Part shown: positions 53,001 through 62,360 of the stretch, piece after piece | How the letters are laid out: each line of letters begins with the position of its first letter | Numbering within the stretch: the stretch's first letter is position 1 | DNA from: Oxyruncus cristatus | Lineage: Eukaryota; Chordata; Aves; Passeriformes; Cotingidae | NCBI GenBank assembly: GCA_013399855.1 | Contig: VXAY01000172.1 | Coordinates: 843,976-907,975 of the forward strand | DNA: 64,000 bases | Reading direction: 5' to 3' | Made by a program: the position numbers and the translations under genes | Notes under the pieces: generated by a model | The model's input: only the letters and a program-made list of their open reading frames with translations | The model's database searches: none | Told to the model about the DNA's origin: nothing

Positions 53001-56000
53001 AAGCTCAGCAGGTGTGTCTTCTCTAATAAGGTAACTTCTTTCTTTCTTACCCTCTTAAATGCTCTGCAGACATCTGAAACAGAAAACTCACTAATGGAGT
53101 CAGTCCAACATTTTGACTGGCATTTCTAAGGCTATTTAGTAGTGATAGCTCACACATAAGCAAATCCTCATCTCACAAATGTAGTGAGGTGTCAACACTT
53201 GTTATAATGAAATATCCTATTACTCCTCTATGGAAACTGAAGTTACACACAAAGAGGATTAATGAAATGTCTACAGTTATAGGGCAGATTCAGAAACAAA
53301 ATTAAGATTCCTGATTTTAGGATTGGAAAAGCAGTCAGTATTTCTCAATACAATTTATCATTCTTAATTACAATAACCAAGCTAGATCATGAAGAACCTT
53401 TATACAGAATTATGGCCTAAATATTGCAATTTTTTTTTCTAATTTATTTCCTTCCTTCTGGCTGATGGTATCTCCTTTTGAAAAGGCTATATTTTTTTAT
53501 TACAAAAATATTTTTCAAGGCTTTCCTCATCAAACTTCTTTGTTTCAATTAGGAAAAAAAGAATTGTTGTTCAGTTTCCAGCATAGATTTAATGACACAA
53601 AGAATAATGTGCCTAGAAATAATTACAGAGACAAGTCATAAATTAGCAGTCACGCCAATTCTCAGGGCATGCTACAAAAACAAATACAGTTACACAGGGA
53701 AATGTATGATTACACCAAGTGAGTGCTGTATTTTCAGCTAAATGTTTCTGCATCTATAGTCAACAACAGTGAAATGAGCAAACGACCCCCAAACTAATCA
53801 GTCACTGTCAGTGCTTTCACTCTGGCTTTTTATATGGAATGAGCTAACTACTTATTTTTTCAAACCTCAATGTCTGAAATTACATCCCTCATTTCACAGG
53901 TTTTATTTGCAGGGGTAATAAAGTCCTACTAGTCTCATTGACTTTTCTGTTAACATGGAGAATAAAACAGATTTTTCCATAGAAATTAGGTAGGCACATA
54001 TGGGAAAAACATCCCAGAGTATGTATTATTGCTGACATTGGCAATTAAATGTGAAATGCTGCAAAAACCCTCACATTAAAATTATTCATTATAATATAAT
54101 GCTTAAGAGATGCAAATTAGAAAGTGTACAGAAATAAATGAATACATAATTTAAAAATAACTCATGAGCTCTTTATCCCTAGTCTGGACCACTGGGAAGA
54201 AAAAAAAAAAAAAGAGGGTTCAATGGCTTCACTTCAAATAAGGATGTCTTCTACTTTTACAGAGGGAGACACCATTTGTAATGGTGTGTCTCACATCATT
54301 ACATAGAGATGGGGCCATAGCATGCAAGGGCAGATTGTTTCTGAGGCAGCACAGTGCCTCAGGATGGAGGGGCTTTCCTAATTAATAAGAATATATAAGG
54401 AGATTTAAAGATTTGAAGATTATTCCATCTAGACTGTGCTGTCTAGAAGGATGGCACATCACTGGAAAATATGGTTTTTCATGAAGCCAGCTTAATCACT
54501 TTGACAGTTGACCTTATTTCAATATATTTCATGTGCTTTATCACTCTTTTCCTTTGCACAAATCCTGAAGAAACAAGGTTTGCAAGAGAGCTATGGAAGA
54601 GCTTGGGAATAATAGGGCTCAAGAAACACTCAGAGAATTAGATACTCTGATTTTTTTTTTACAAGAAAGCTTAGGCATATCACAGCGGTAGGGGAGGTGG
54701 ACCTTTCATGTAACATGTGAGTTTGGGGTAAGCAAATACAGCCCCATATAGCTGGTAGGTCAGTGTCAGTCCTCTCCTACCTGTCCTCTATTGCTATCAG
54801 AAGTACAGTACTCCAAACAAGCTCAAACTCTTCCTTAGATTATCTCTGTGGAGGCTGTAAATACCTGTACATTCAGTTGCTGTTTTCTTTCAAGCAGTTG
54901 TCTTCTTTTTTACCTGGTTTAATATTTTCAGTCTCAGTACACTCTCTATTGTTTAACTTGAAATCAACTTCCTCTAAAACCTGTAATTTCCTTTTTTAAA
55001 TATTTACAAACTCATTCAGTAAACATGATGTATATTTCAGCTTAACATAATATTACATTCTAATTTAAACCTGAAAAGACCTATAAACCCCATAAAGAAC
55101 ATATTGCTGTGATATGAATTTTTAATAGTAATTATCTACAAAAATGGACTTTAGTATTGAACTATTTAAATGGACATCCTGAAACGTAAGAAAATATTGG
55201 ATTTGACGTTCCACTTAGTGTTATGTTACTTGGAAAAACATACACAAGACTTTTAGCTGATTAGCTTAGAAGTGCCATCTTCTTGCATTTTGCTGGCATA
55301 TTTTTACTTTTACCATCATTAAACATGTTGTCTCCTCGTCTCACAGAATTGCTAAAGCAGAACTCCAGAAACAGACTTATGCTTCCTGAGATACTGTTGA
55401 AAGCTAATGTACTGGCTAAACAGAAATATATGCAACAATATCTAAATATAAGTCATTAGCCTGATCGGAAACACTCAGTTCCTTTGGAAGAACCAGGCTT
55501 CAACTCTGATATGTGTGGGACTGCAAAAGGTTGGATCCTCTTCATTGTAGCTTGTTAGCTCAAGTTCACAAGCACTAGGACACCTGCAGCTTTTACAGCA
55601 TCATGCAAGGGATCAGTATCAGGTTTATTTAATAAGGACTCAGTCAAGTGGTCAAGATGTCACATACCTCATCACCACAGTGCTGTCTTATTTGTTGTAC
55701 AGTAAAAGGTAATCAAATCCGTGTGCTGGATCATACTAAAGATTAATTTCATGCAGACGCAGTTTTCAAAGGCCATTGTGCTGTCACTGGGAAAGTGTCA
55801 TGAATATCAAAAGTAGCATTAAGCCAAAACCTCATCACAGGCCAGGGTCTGCTGACAAGACAAAAGTCAAAAAAACCCCAGCTCTTGAATTGAGGAACTA
55901 AAAGTCTAAATAAACAGAAGTCCACCTTTATTTGAAAGTAAATGAAACTGTTAGAAATTGCCTGTATATCACAAGCAAGAAAGGACTGCACCATGGTAAG

Positions 56001-59000
56001 TGCAGGATGCATGACACTTTACACTGACCCCAACTATGCATAGGCCACCATATGGTGTTGTCCCATGTGTGTTGCCCCTGTTGATCAGGGCAGCTGGAGT
56101 CAGAGATCCCCAGAAAGAGGAAAACTAGCAAAATTATGTTTGTGGAGAATAACTGACACAAGTTAAGGTACAAACTTAAGAGTTTATGGTTACTTTTCAT
56201 TGTTAAATTTGTGTTGCTTCATGGTCAGAACACGAACAAATACTTTGGCTTTTTTGCACCCCAGATTCTTTGCGACTCATGGGGAGCATTCATAGTTATG
56301 CTTACCTGAAACACCACAGTGCCATTCCTCCAGACTTGTTTTTTTGCTATCCATTCTCCAGCACATGAAGTCTGAACTTACTTGCCAGCTTGATGCTGGA
56401 ACTCTTGACCTGTAGAGAAAACATATCCCCCCTGAGCTGAGGAGGATACTCATAACATCTCAGTAGTTGTTAGCATCTCAGTATTTGTCAAATAAAAAAA
56501 AAAAAAAAAAAAAAGGGAGAACCCACCAAAACCCACCACACCTATCTCAACTAGGACATGCATGACAGAAAGCCCTGTCAGAAAATTACCAATGGGTAAC
56601 TTTCTTGTACTCCAAAACTACAAGAAAATTTTCTAAATTCAAGAGCGATGAGTTTTATTTTGATAACAAAACCAAACAAACAAAAAACCCCAACTGATAG
56701 AAATTTATACTATTACCAGAACAAAATGTTATAAAATCTTTTAGAATACTAATTGCACTGAGTACCTTCTGGTAAAATTTCTGATACATTTTTTTTTTTC
56801 CTCCTCAGCTGTGTCTGAATATATATCATAACATTTTAGAGCTTTATTTTGTATCTCTCCCTAAAAAAAAAAAAAAAACCAAACAATTTTCCAAGGCTGG
56901 GTCCATTGAGCATATGCACAATTTAAGGACAAGGTGTTTAAGTGTTCTTAATTACTTCCAAAGCACGTTTGATGAACCTGTGAAAATTAAGCAAAAAACC
57001 CACCCCAAGACAATCAGACATATTGCAGTGTGGAAAATAAATCACCAATTACCTTAACACTGCATTTTAGTGTTATCAAACAATAGAATATAGAATGTTC
57101 AAGATTAGATCTTTTTCATGTTTAAAAGTCCAGGAAAAAACCCTTTAAATAAAAGATTTCTTTTTTTTGCTGCAGATTTCTTCAGATGGCTTTCAGTATT
57201 TCCCGAAAGAGGCGTTGCCAAGAGAAATTATTTCAAGAAACATATTGACTTCTCCCAATTATTTTAATATCACAGAATGGGAGAGGCTGGATGGGACCGC
57301 AGTGGGTCACCTGGTCCAACTTCCCAATATAACAAAGAAGAAATTTGAATGGCAAAAACTGTTTCTACAACAAAAGGGTTAGCATTCCACACAGATTATC
57401 TGGAGATGAGTGTACTCAGTACTTACTATGATGCCATGAACAGCAATAGCATCTTCAGTACATTGCTATCCTTTGGGTGCACTGACCTTCCCACACATTT
57501 TTCAAAAACTTCATACAAAATGATCTTTAATGAAAAACTGACATGATACATTCAAAACATGAAAACATTACATTTGGGAGAAAACCATCTAGTGAGTTCT
57601 TCTAGCATCTAGTTGGCATTACTACTTCAGGTGTTCCCCCATGGCATCTCGGAACAAACTACTTCGGATCACCGAGGCAATTGCACTGTCTCTGCACTTC
57701 ACTGTGAGCTGGTAAATAACTAAAGCTCATTTCATATACCAGCAACATGCAGCACAAATCTTGAATTTTGCCAGCTACACTGAAATAACATTTAGTCCTC
57801 CAGCTATTTTAAATCAAATCATTTATGAAGAATTACTGGAAATCAAATCCAGCTGCAACTCCAGGAACACCACAAAACCCCCACATTTTATTACATTTTA
57901 GGTTGTGATAACCTGTTTGCTTCACTGTGGTCAACGTATTTAAAAACATATAGGGGAGAAACCAGTACTAACTATGTGAGAGATCTAGACCAGTTTGGTT
58001 CTATAGGCCTAACTCCGCTTACATGGGGATATGATATGAGCAAAGGCTCAGATGTAATACATCATGTTTTACCAGTGGAAATGCTGGTCTGAAAGAGAAT
58101 GATGAGTATGCAGCCAAAACTAGTCTATTGCACACTGTTTGAATACACAGTTCTGACAAAATCTTTGAAGAAACCACTCTAAAAATACACAGGTAAACAC
58201 ATGCATCTTTGAGTCTCAAGTAAGTCCTGATAATGACCTGGTTACTGTTACAACCAACTTTTGACCAGACAGTACCTGTAAATTGAGCCCATCAAGTAAA
58301 ATGTTTGCAAAGATCAAGGGAAGCAAGTATCACTGATATCTCTCTGCCTCGCTTACAGATGAACTCCTGAAAGAAACACCTTTCCCACTAAATTCCACTT
58401 CTGTTATGAAGCCATTTTCCTTCCCAGGCTGGTTAAACGATCATCGTGGTGAAATAAGACAGAAGAAATCCTTGAGTATGTTTGGAGATAATTTTGAAAC
58501 AGAGGTAGGGGGTTTCTAATTTCTCCAAAAAGAGTAATATTTTCAAAGGTACAGATAGTAGGTACCTGCTGTTCAGACCAAGTGAATCCAGAACGTTATA
58601 TAGTCAGCAGAGAAAGTTATGCACCCTGACAGAACTCAGTCTTAGTCTGTCCTGCCCTTCAGAAATACCTTTGTCCATTGATCTGATAAGCTTCAGGCAG
58701 GGGCTTCCTGGCTCATTACTTCCATTCATAGGATCAACCTGAACCTCATTTCCATTCATTTCCTTTGGGATTAAAACTGTTGCTTTACTCCACTCCTCTG
58801 CCACCTCTCTCCCTCCTCCCCACCCATATTTCCCAAATTAGAAGCACCGGCATGATGCAAATATTCCTCAAGTGTGTTCAGCTTTCCTATGATGTGTTTG
58901 AAAAGCATTCATGGTGCCAAGTCTAATACAGGCGCGTAAACACACTTTTTTTTCTCCCTGTCAACCTACATAAAGTGGAAACAAGGAAAACTGGACAGCA

Positions 59001-62000
59001 CCAGAGAGCCTGGGCTGCACTAAAACACTGCACTTCTCAGATTAGTCAAACACAGACTAATTTGGTTGTAAATGAAGCTGTCACCATTTGATATTTGTGC
59101 TGTATGCATGTTGTTTACAAAACATTCTTCCCCTGAATTACTTGGAGTCACATTCTGAAGAATCCAATACATATGTCAGCAAAGCAACAGTGTGGGTCTG
59201 TCATGAAGAACACAGAAAGGGCAGGTAATGAGTCTGGTCTTCATCTTTTTTTATTTAACAGAAGAAACTTTCCTACTTCAACAGGCTCTTGACAGGGCCC
59301 AGAGTTCATGAGGAGGAAGTGCTTGTTCCAAGAACAGAAGCAGGAACCATATAGATGCAAAACTGAGAGTAGGAGGAGGCAGAAGGAATAGATAAGCAAG
59401 GATGCAGAGGAGCATAAGGAGTGGCAGGTGTGATCAGTTCCCTTTTTATCAGTAAGAATCAATATGAGAATACCAAACGTAGTGTGAATTTTAATGTCTG
59501 TAAAAATAACGTCATCTTCTATGAATATTCTCCTGTAAAAATAGAATGTTTTAAATGCTGTTGGAAGAGGAATATGGACACTTTGGTCACTGGGATGAAT
59601 CCATTAATTTTCTTCCCTTTTTTTAAAAGGTTGTTGCTTTTGGACCAGGAACAACTGAGAAAAGTAAAAGGAATTCAGATATCTGGATATGGCAGCTGGT
59701 ATGTGGCAATTCACACTTGTTAACTGATGAGGTCATGTTTCAGTTCAGACTGAACAGTAGTAAAACCTTCTAGCAACAGAAACTGGAACAATTACCTTCC
59801 TTCTAGTAGAAAAGATCACCCATAGGCACCACCCTTCAGCTTCAAACTGTAAGGATAAATAACTCTAAAGTACTACCACCATGAAAACAGACTCTTTCCT
59901 CATCTTGTACATTGAGGACAGAGATACTGGCATCTATCCTTGCTGAGTATTTTAATACACCCTACCTAGGATACATCCTGTAAATATATCAGAATGCCTC
60001 TAGGTGATAAAACAACATCACCTATTAGTTCTGCCTTAAAGCCTTTGTCCTCATACTAAAGTCAAACTGGAATCAAGTGGAATAATCTAATAAAAAAGTT
60101 TGAGAACTTGTTTATACTAAATCACAGTGGTAGGTGATCCACATGTCCTTCATTCAACTGGCTTCTAGAAAAAAACTTTTGCAACCCAAGAGAAAAACAA
60201 ATAAAAGATAGTTTTTGCTTGCGCAAGTCAGGCTAGCTTGAGAGGCAGATATTTTTATCAGTTCCTGTTCTGTTGAAATTCACAGGGACTATCAAATACT
60301 AATTAAAGACATAATAATCCTGAAAGATATTTGTTTACACTGCAGCTTGCAGCAGCCTATGCAGTCAAGACCTTGTGGCTGGCAAGAACCTGACCCTTCT
60401 GTTTGAGGAGATAATAACTAGTTCATTCAAGTCTGGATAGACTCCTATTAGCAATTTCAGTCAGGTCTCTACTTTTTAAGACTTAGGAAGATATCAGTAA
60501 TCAGAAAAGTAGACGAGGAGTTTCAAGTACTCCAGAAGATTCTCTCTGTGATTTCTGGGGCTGTAACAACTTGCAGGCTGCTAGGTTAGATGGATAACAC
60601 TGTACCCCAAGAGTCAGGCAACAGGTTGCTGCTTTACAATGGGGAACAGCAAACCACCAAGTATGTTTTTATTGATGCTAATAGTGTTTGACAGGGAAGG
60701 TCAACTGAATATTTAGGTAGGAACTTGCCAACAACTTGCTCATGGAACAGAGCAGGTTTGACGTGCTCTTTCAGTGGGAAAGATTTCCATACTTGCAGCA
60801 TCTTCTTTCTGCTAGTGACAGGACGTGGAAAACTAAAAGCTGGTTACCTGTTCTTTTCCTTCAGGAGGGCACATCAACTGTTACCATGGATGGTAATACC
60901 CTGACTCTATCTGCTGGTGACAGCCTGCTTGTTCGTGCCCAGTCTACGTGAGTAGAGCTGAACAGTGGTTCAGTGCATGATTTCCCAGCTTTCAGCAGCA
61001 TAAATTCTATGTATTCAACCCTCACAGGGCTGGGCATCACTGGTGCAGAAATGTAGGATCTGTGAATGCAGGATTTGCAATAGCCTCCATTATTCCTCAG
61101 GGCAAAAGTGTTTTCAGGAGAAAAAGCCAGACATTTATTCTAGTTCACCTCTTATGATTAAGCTGGGGAAAATAAAAAAGCTAAGCACTACCAAGAAAAT
61201 CAGCATGCAAAAGACCATGCATAAACATAGATGGCATGAATAGACAAATTGGCACTCACAGCAGATCCTTTCAGCATCAGACCAGGCTTAATCAACATCA
61301 ATGCAGTAAGATTTGGGGTTCAGCCTGCAAACACAGCTCTCTTCTTGGAGTAGGATGCATACTGCTCTTATATAATCATGATACACATAAAGGAAAAAGG
61401 CAGTCAAAATTACTTCTTGAAAAAACAAAGGAAGATGTGGAAAGTGGCAGAAGCTGATAAAGTGCCTAGCAGGAAGATGAAGGATGATTTATACTCACTG
61501 CAGCAGGTCATAGGCTAACAATAAAAATGGCCTTCTTTCCTACAGAAAAAAATCTAATAAATAGTAGTGTTGACTTCTGCACCTTTTGTAAAGCCCTGAA
61601 AACATTTCCTGAAAGAGCTGAGACCATTTAACAGTACACAGAACTGTTCTCTGCACTTGTGATTCCAACTTGCAACCATCTCTTCCCTTCACTATTACTT
61701 CCATCACTTCTCTAAAATCACTTAAATTAATTCCCAGTCCTGCACTCCAGTGAGTGAACATGTGTTTTCAAAGTCATGGCACAATGCACATGCGCAGTTC
61801 ATAATGCATTAAGACATTTATCAGAACTGTACAGCAGACATGTTTTACTGCATGCACACTGACTGATTTCTGTGCCAGTTACAGACAGGGACAGATTCAG
61901 CTAATACAAGTGATGACCACAGGAAAAAAAAGGCTATTAAATTTGTAGACACTAATCTTATTACAATAACAATGGTACTGAGGTGATTCTCTTCCAATCA

Positions 62001-62360
62001 TGTCACTGAGATCAGAGTAGGTGCCTTCCTCCTTGGTTCATCCATAAGTAGATAGACATTCTTCCTCACCATGCCATGATGTTCAGCTTATAATAGTGAT
62101 GGGGAAGAGTAATTCCCTGAAATGTCACAAGGTATACCAATATGGAAAGATAACAAGTGCAATCATAACAGAACCCATTTGTTTTTCCCAGCTTTTCAGT
62201 AGCATCAACATTTTAGTTGTTGGTTTGAGCGTGTAGTTCCCTTCCATACACATGGGATCATTTCTCTTTTCATTCTTGCAGGTATAGCTGGAAAAGAACA
62301 GAAGAATGTATTGCTCTCTGCATCGCTCAGGATCCAAAACGCAAGCAGCCTTACACCTAG
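28948..62360 (+). CDS. HAAO: 3-hydroxyanthranilate 3,4-dioxygenase (ten exons, complete)
   Basis: This cytosolic Fe(II) enzyme of the kynurenine pathway opens the ring of 3-hydroxyanthranilate with O2. The product, 2-amino-3-carboxymuconate semialdehyde, cyclises to quinolinate for NAD+ synthesis. The ten exons total 861 bases and join in frame to 286 codons plus stop, the same length as the human enzyme. The expected iron ligands are His47, Glu53 and His91, and the substrate-binding residues Arg43, Arg95 and Glu105 are all present. Family structure is a single-chain bicupin: an active N-terminal cupin (about residues 1-160), a short linker, then an inactive C-terminal cupin. The rubredoxin-like cysteine site of bacterial homologues is absent, as in animals. 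All introns are GT-AG. The start codon is the first ATG after an in-frame TAA at 28,912, in a strong context (ACCATGG). No break was found. Exons are listed separately; this span includes introns. Confidence 0.97.
29028..31317 (+). other. HAAO: HAAO intron 1
   Basis: 2,290 bases, GTAAGT to TTCTAG, phase 2. AT-rich with no internal gene. Near its 3' end it holds a MIR-like remnant, listed separately. Open frames at 29,078-29,362 (minus) and 29,591-29,884 (plus) show no known motif. Confidence 0.85.
31091..31180 (+). repeat. MIR-like ancient SINE remnant
   Basis: The run of phrases GAGGCACTGAAACACCAGGAG, then CAGATCACCCAACAGG, AGTGACAGAGC and CCAGGGTCTT follows the order of the 3' half of MIR/CORE-SINEs (the part like GAGGCACAGAGAGG, AAGGTCACACAGC, AGTGGCAGAGC, CCAGGTCT). 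Divergence is high, as expected of a repeat this old in a bird. Lies in HAAO intron 1. Confidence 0.5.
31318..31396 (+). CDS. HAAO: HAAO exon 2
   Basis: Codes the rest of codon 27 and residues 28-53. It carries [16 protein letters not shown], the first cupin motif, with Arg43 (substrate contact), His47 and Glu53 (iron ligands). Acceptor TTTCTAG, donor GTAACA. The intron that follows is phase 0. Confidence 0.97.
34189..34520 (+). mobile_element. Probable endogenous retrovirus LTR (solo)
   Basis: The stretch differs in composition from its flanks and has the order of parts of a retroviral LTR read on the plus strand. There is an inverted CCAAT box (ATTGG, 34,311-34,315), then a poly(A) signal AATAAA (34,360-34,365), followed by a G/T-containing U5-like segment. 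TGTA near 34,189 and TACA ending at 34,480 could be the termini, but I could not find a convincing target-site duplication, so both ends are approximate. No gag, pol or env frame adjoins it, which points to a solo LTR. Same strand as HAAO, so its poly(A) signal could in principle act on the HAAO transcript. Confidence 0.5.
35321..35595 (-). mobile_element. CR1 LINE 3' fragment (old)
   Basis: Shows the familiar CR1 3' region in reverse: an ACAGAATCAT-type end, TTGGAAAAGACCTCC, GACCATGGCATTAAGTGCCATGTCCAG, then a CCTGGGCAGCCCATTTCAATACTTGA-type segment. These blocks align with 39,930-40,170 of the longer CR1 in this intron but are more diverged. 5'-truncated, with no usable coding frame. Confidence 0.85.
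39321..39372 (+). repeat. Possible MIR remnant
   Basis: GCAAAGAGGTTAAGTAACC followed by TTGGCAC resembles the MIR core (CAGAGAGGTTAAGTAACTTG). The match is short, so chance is possible. Confidence 0.25.
39913..41220 (-). mobile_element. CR1 non-LTR retrotransposon, 5'-truncated
   Basis: About 1.3 kb inserted antisense in HAAO intron 2. The plus strand starts with tandem ATCATAGA units (CATAGAATCATAGAATCA), the 8-bp terminal repeat of CR1 3' ends. This is followed by the conserved 3' region GGTTGGAAAGGACCTCAGAGATCATCAAGTCCAAC. Further left to right it runs back through the reverse transcriptase gene to about 41,220, where similarity to CR1 fades. 5' truncation is usual for this family. Its G+C content is clearly above the host intron. 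The coding part is listed separately. Confidence 0.93.
39996..41087 (-). pseudogene. CR1 ORF2 C-terminal part (reverse transcriptase)
   Basis: Open frame of 363 codons. From about residue 31 on it is clear CR1 reverse transcriptase: [14 protein letters not shown] at 66-79, the catalytic FADD box at 97-100, then the thumb and C-terminal region ending at a natural TAG. The first 28 or so residues are out of frame. The expected sequence (GKAVDV, then an Asp-Phe-Ser-Lys-Ala-Phe-Asp block) is visible only in another frame, which shows small deletions near 41,010 and 41,055. The endonuclease domain and the N-terminal half of the polymerase are missing through 5' truncation, so the copy cannot move by itself. 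Confidence 0.9.
41702..41722. repeat. Short inverted repeat
   Basis: ACTAGGTTC and GAACCTAGT form a perfect 9-bp stem with a 3-base loop, 258 bases upstream of HAAO exon 3. No known element fits; it may be chance. Confidence 0.6.
41980..42063 (+). CDS. HAAO: HAAO exon 3
   Basis: Codes residues 54-81 exactly (28 codons, phase 0 at both ends). The translation contains [17 protein letters not shown] and ends REGE, the strand segment between the two halves of the metal site in the first cupin. Acceptor CCTTCAG after a pyrimidine tract, donor GTAAAA. Confidence 0.97.
42064..43695 (+). other. HAAO: HAAO intron 3
   Basis: 1,632 bases, phase 0. It holds an A20 tract (42,173-42,192) and a possible MIR remnant at 43,021-43,100. 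Otherwise nothing recognised. Confidence 0.85.
43021..43100 (+). repeat. Possible MIR remnant
   Basis: GGAGACAGAGAAACTCTAATGACTTGCCCACCCTTGGCAAAGACAGC resembles the MIR core (GAAACTGAGGCACAGAGAGG, then ACTTGCCCAAGGTCAC) with gaps. Weak support. Confidence 0.3.
43696..43802 (+). CDS. HAAO: HAAO exon 4
   Basis: Codes residues 82-116 and two bases of Arg117. Contains [19 protein letters not shown], the second cupin motif, with His91 (third iron ligand) and Arg95 (substrate carboxylate). Glu105, which contacts the substrate amine/hydroxyl in this family, follows. Acceptor AACAG, donor GTGAAG. Confidence 0.97.
43803..46322 (+). other. HAAO: HAAO intron 4
   Basis: 2,520 bases, phase 2. Contains a perfect 10-bp hairpin at 45,600-45,623, listed separately. 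The 135-codon minus-strand frame at 45,585-45,992 has no known motif. Confidence 0.85.
45600..45623. repeat. Perfect short hairpin
   Basis: CTTTGCACCT and AGGTGCAAAG form a perfect 10-bp stem around the four bases TCCC. It is too short for a microRNA precursor and has no following T-run, so no function is assigned. Confidence 0.7.
46323..46412 (+). CDS. HAAO: HAAO exon 5
   Basis: Codes the third base of Arg117, residues 118-146 and two bases of Glu147. Translation begins [20 protein letters not shown] and ends PIIK, matching the end of the catalytic domain. The donor is GTAAGG; reading on would meet a stop at once, so the splice site is certain. Confidence 0.96.
46413..47122 (+). other. HAAO: HAAO intron 5
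   Basis: 710 bases, the shortest intron, phase 2. Carries an interrupted A-tract at about 46,592-46,620. Nothing else recognised. Confidence 0.85.
47123..47166 (+). CDS. HAAO: HAAO exon 6
   Basis: A 44-base micro-exon coding the last base of Glu147, residues 148-161 and the first base of Asp162. Translation [14 protein letters not shown] matches the domain linker of the family. It is too short for open-frame detection; it is identified by family pattern, ATTCCAG acceptor, GTAATG donor and exact frame fit on both sides. Confidence 0.95.
51181..51224. repeat. TA-rich low-complexity tract
   Basis: Irregular TATA/ATAAT units with no G and a single C. It can form cruciforms and is likely variable in length. 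Confidence 0.75.
53231..53320 (+). repeat. Possible MIR remnant
   Basis: TGGAAACTGAAGTTACACACAAAGAGGATTAATGAAATGTCTACAG follows the order of the MIR core (GGAAACTGAGGCACAGAGAGGTTAAGTGACTTGC). Highly diverged and weakly supported. Confidence 0.3.
56494..56514 (+). repeat. A21 homopolymer
   Basis: Uninterrupted run of 21 A in HAAO intron 6. Length is likely polymorphic and prone to sequencing error. No retroposed gene body is recognised next to it. Confidence 0.8.
57270..57325 (-). mobile_element. CR1 3' tail fragment
   Basis: ATCACAGAATGGGAGAGGCTGGATGGGACC followed by GTGGGTCACCTGGTCCAAC is the common CR1 3' end, read in reverse (compare ACAGAATGGTTGAGGTTGGAAGGGACC and GGTCATCTGGTCCAAC). Only about 55 bases remain. 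Confidence 0.7.
58359..58504 (+). CDS. HAAO: HAAO exon 7
   Basis: Codes two bases of Asp162 and residues 163-210. Begins [19 protein letters not shown] and ends [10 protein letters not shown], the linker and first strands of the C-terminal cupin. Acceptor CTTACAG, donor GTAGGG. It is the most diverged exon compared with the mammalian protein as I recall it, mainly in the middle (around HRGEIRQKK). Confidence 0.95.
58505..59629 (+). other. HAAO: HAAO intron 7
   Basis: 1,125 bases, phase 0, no recognisable repeat or gene. Confidence 0.85.
59630..59698 (+). CDS. HAAO: HAAO exon 8
   Basis: Codes residues 211-233 (23 codons, phase 0 at both ends). Translation starts [12 protein letters not shown] and ends DIWIWQL, the conserved WxWQL strand of the C-terminal cupin. 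Acceptor TTAAAAG after a T-rich tract, donor GTATGT. Confidence 0.95.
59699..60864 (+). other. HAAO: HAAO intron 8
   Basis: 1,166 bases, phase 0, nothing recognised. Confidence 0.85.
60865..60947 (+). CDS. HAAO: HAAO exon 9
   Basis: Codes residues 234-260 and two bases of Thr261. Translation [20 protein letters not shown] then LLV matches the C-terminal cupin. As usual for the family, this second cupin lacks the His/Glu metal set and is structural. Acceptor CCTTCAG, donor GTGAGT. Confidence 0.96.
60948..62281 (+). other. HAAO: HAAO intron 9
   Basis: 1,334 bases, phase 2, nothing recognised. Confidence 0.85.
62282..62360 (+). CDS. HAAO: HAAO exon 10 (coding part)
   Basis: Codes the last base of Thr261, residues 262-286 and the TAG stop (62,358-62,360). 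Translation starts YSWKRTEEC and includes the conserved AQDPKRKQP tail. Acceptor TCTTGCAG. The 3' UTR follows. Confidence 0.96.

Larger units (their letters stand above)
47167..58358 (+). other. HAAO: HAAO intron 6
   Basis: 11,192 bases, phase 1, the largest intron. Mostly AT-rich with no gene. It holds a TA-rich tract (51,181-51,224), an A21 run (56,494-56,514), a possible MIR remnant (53,231-53,320) and a CR1 tail near 57.3 kb. A good-looking acceptor at 57,175 opens a possible cryptic exon, described among the findings. Confidence 0.85.
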
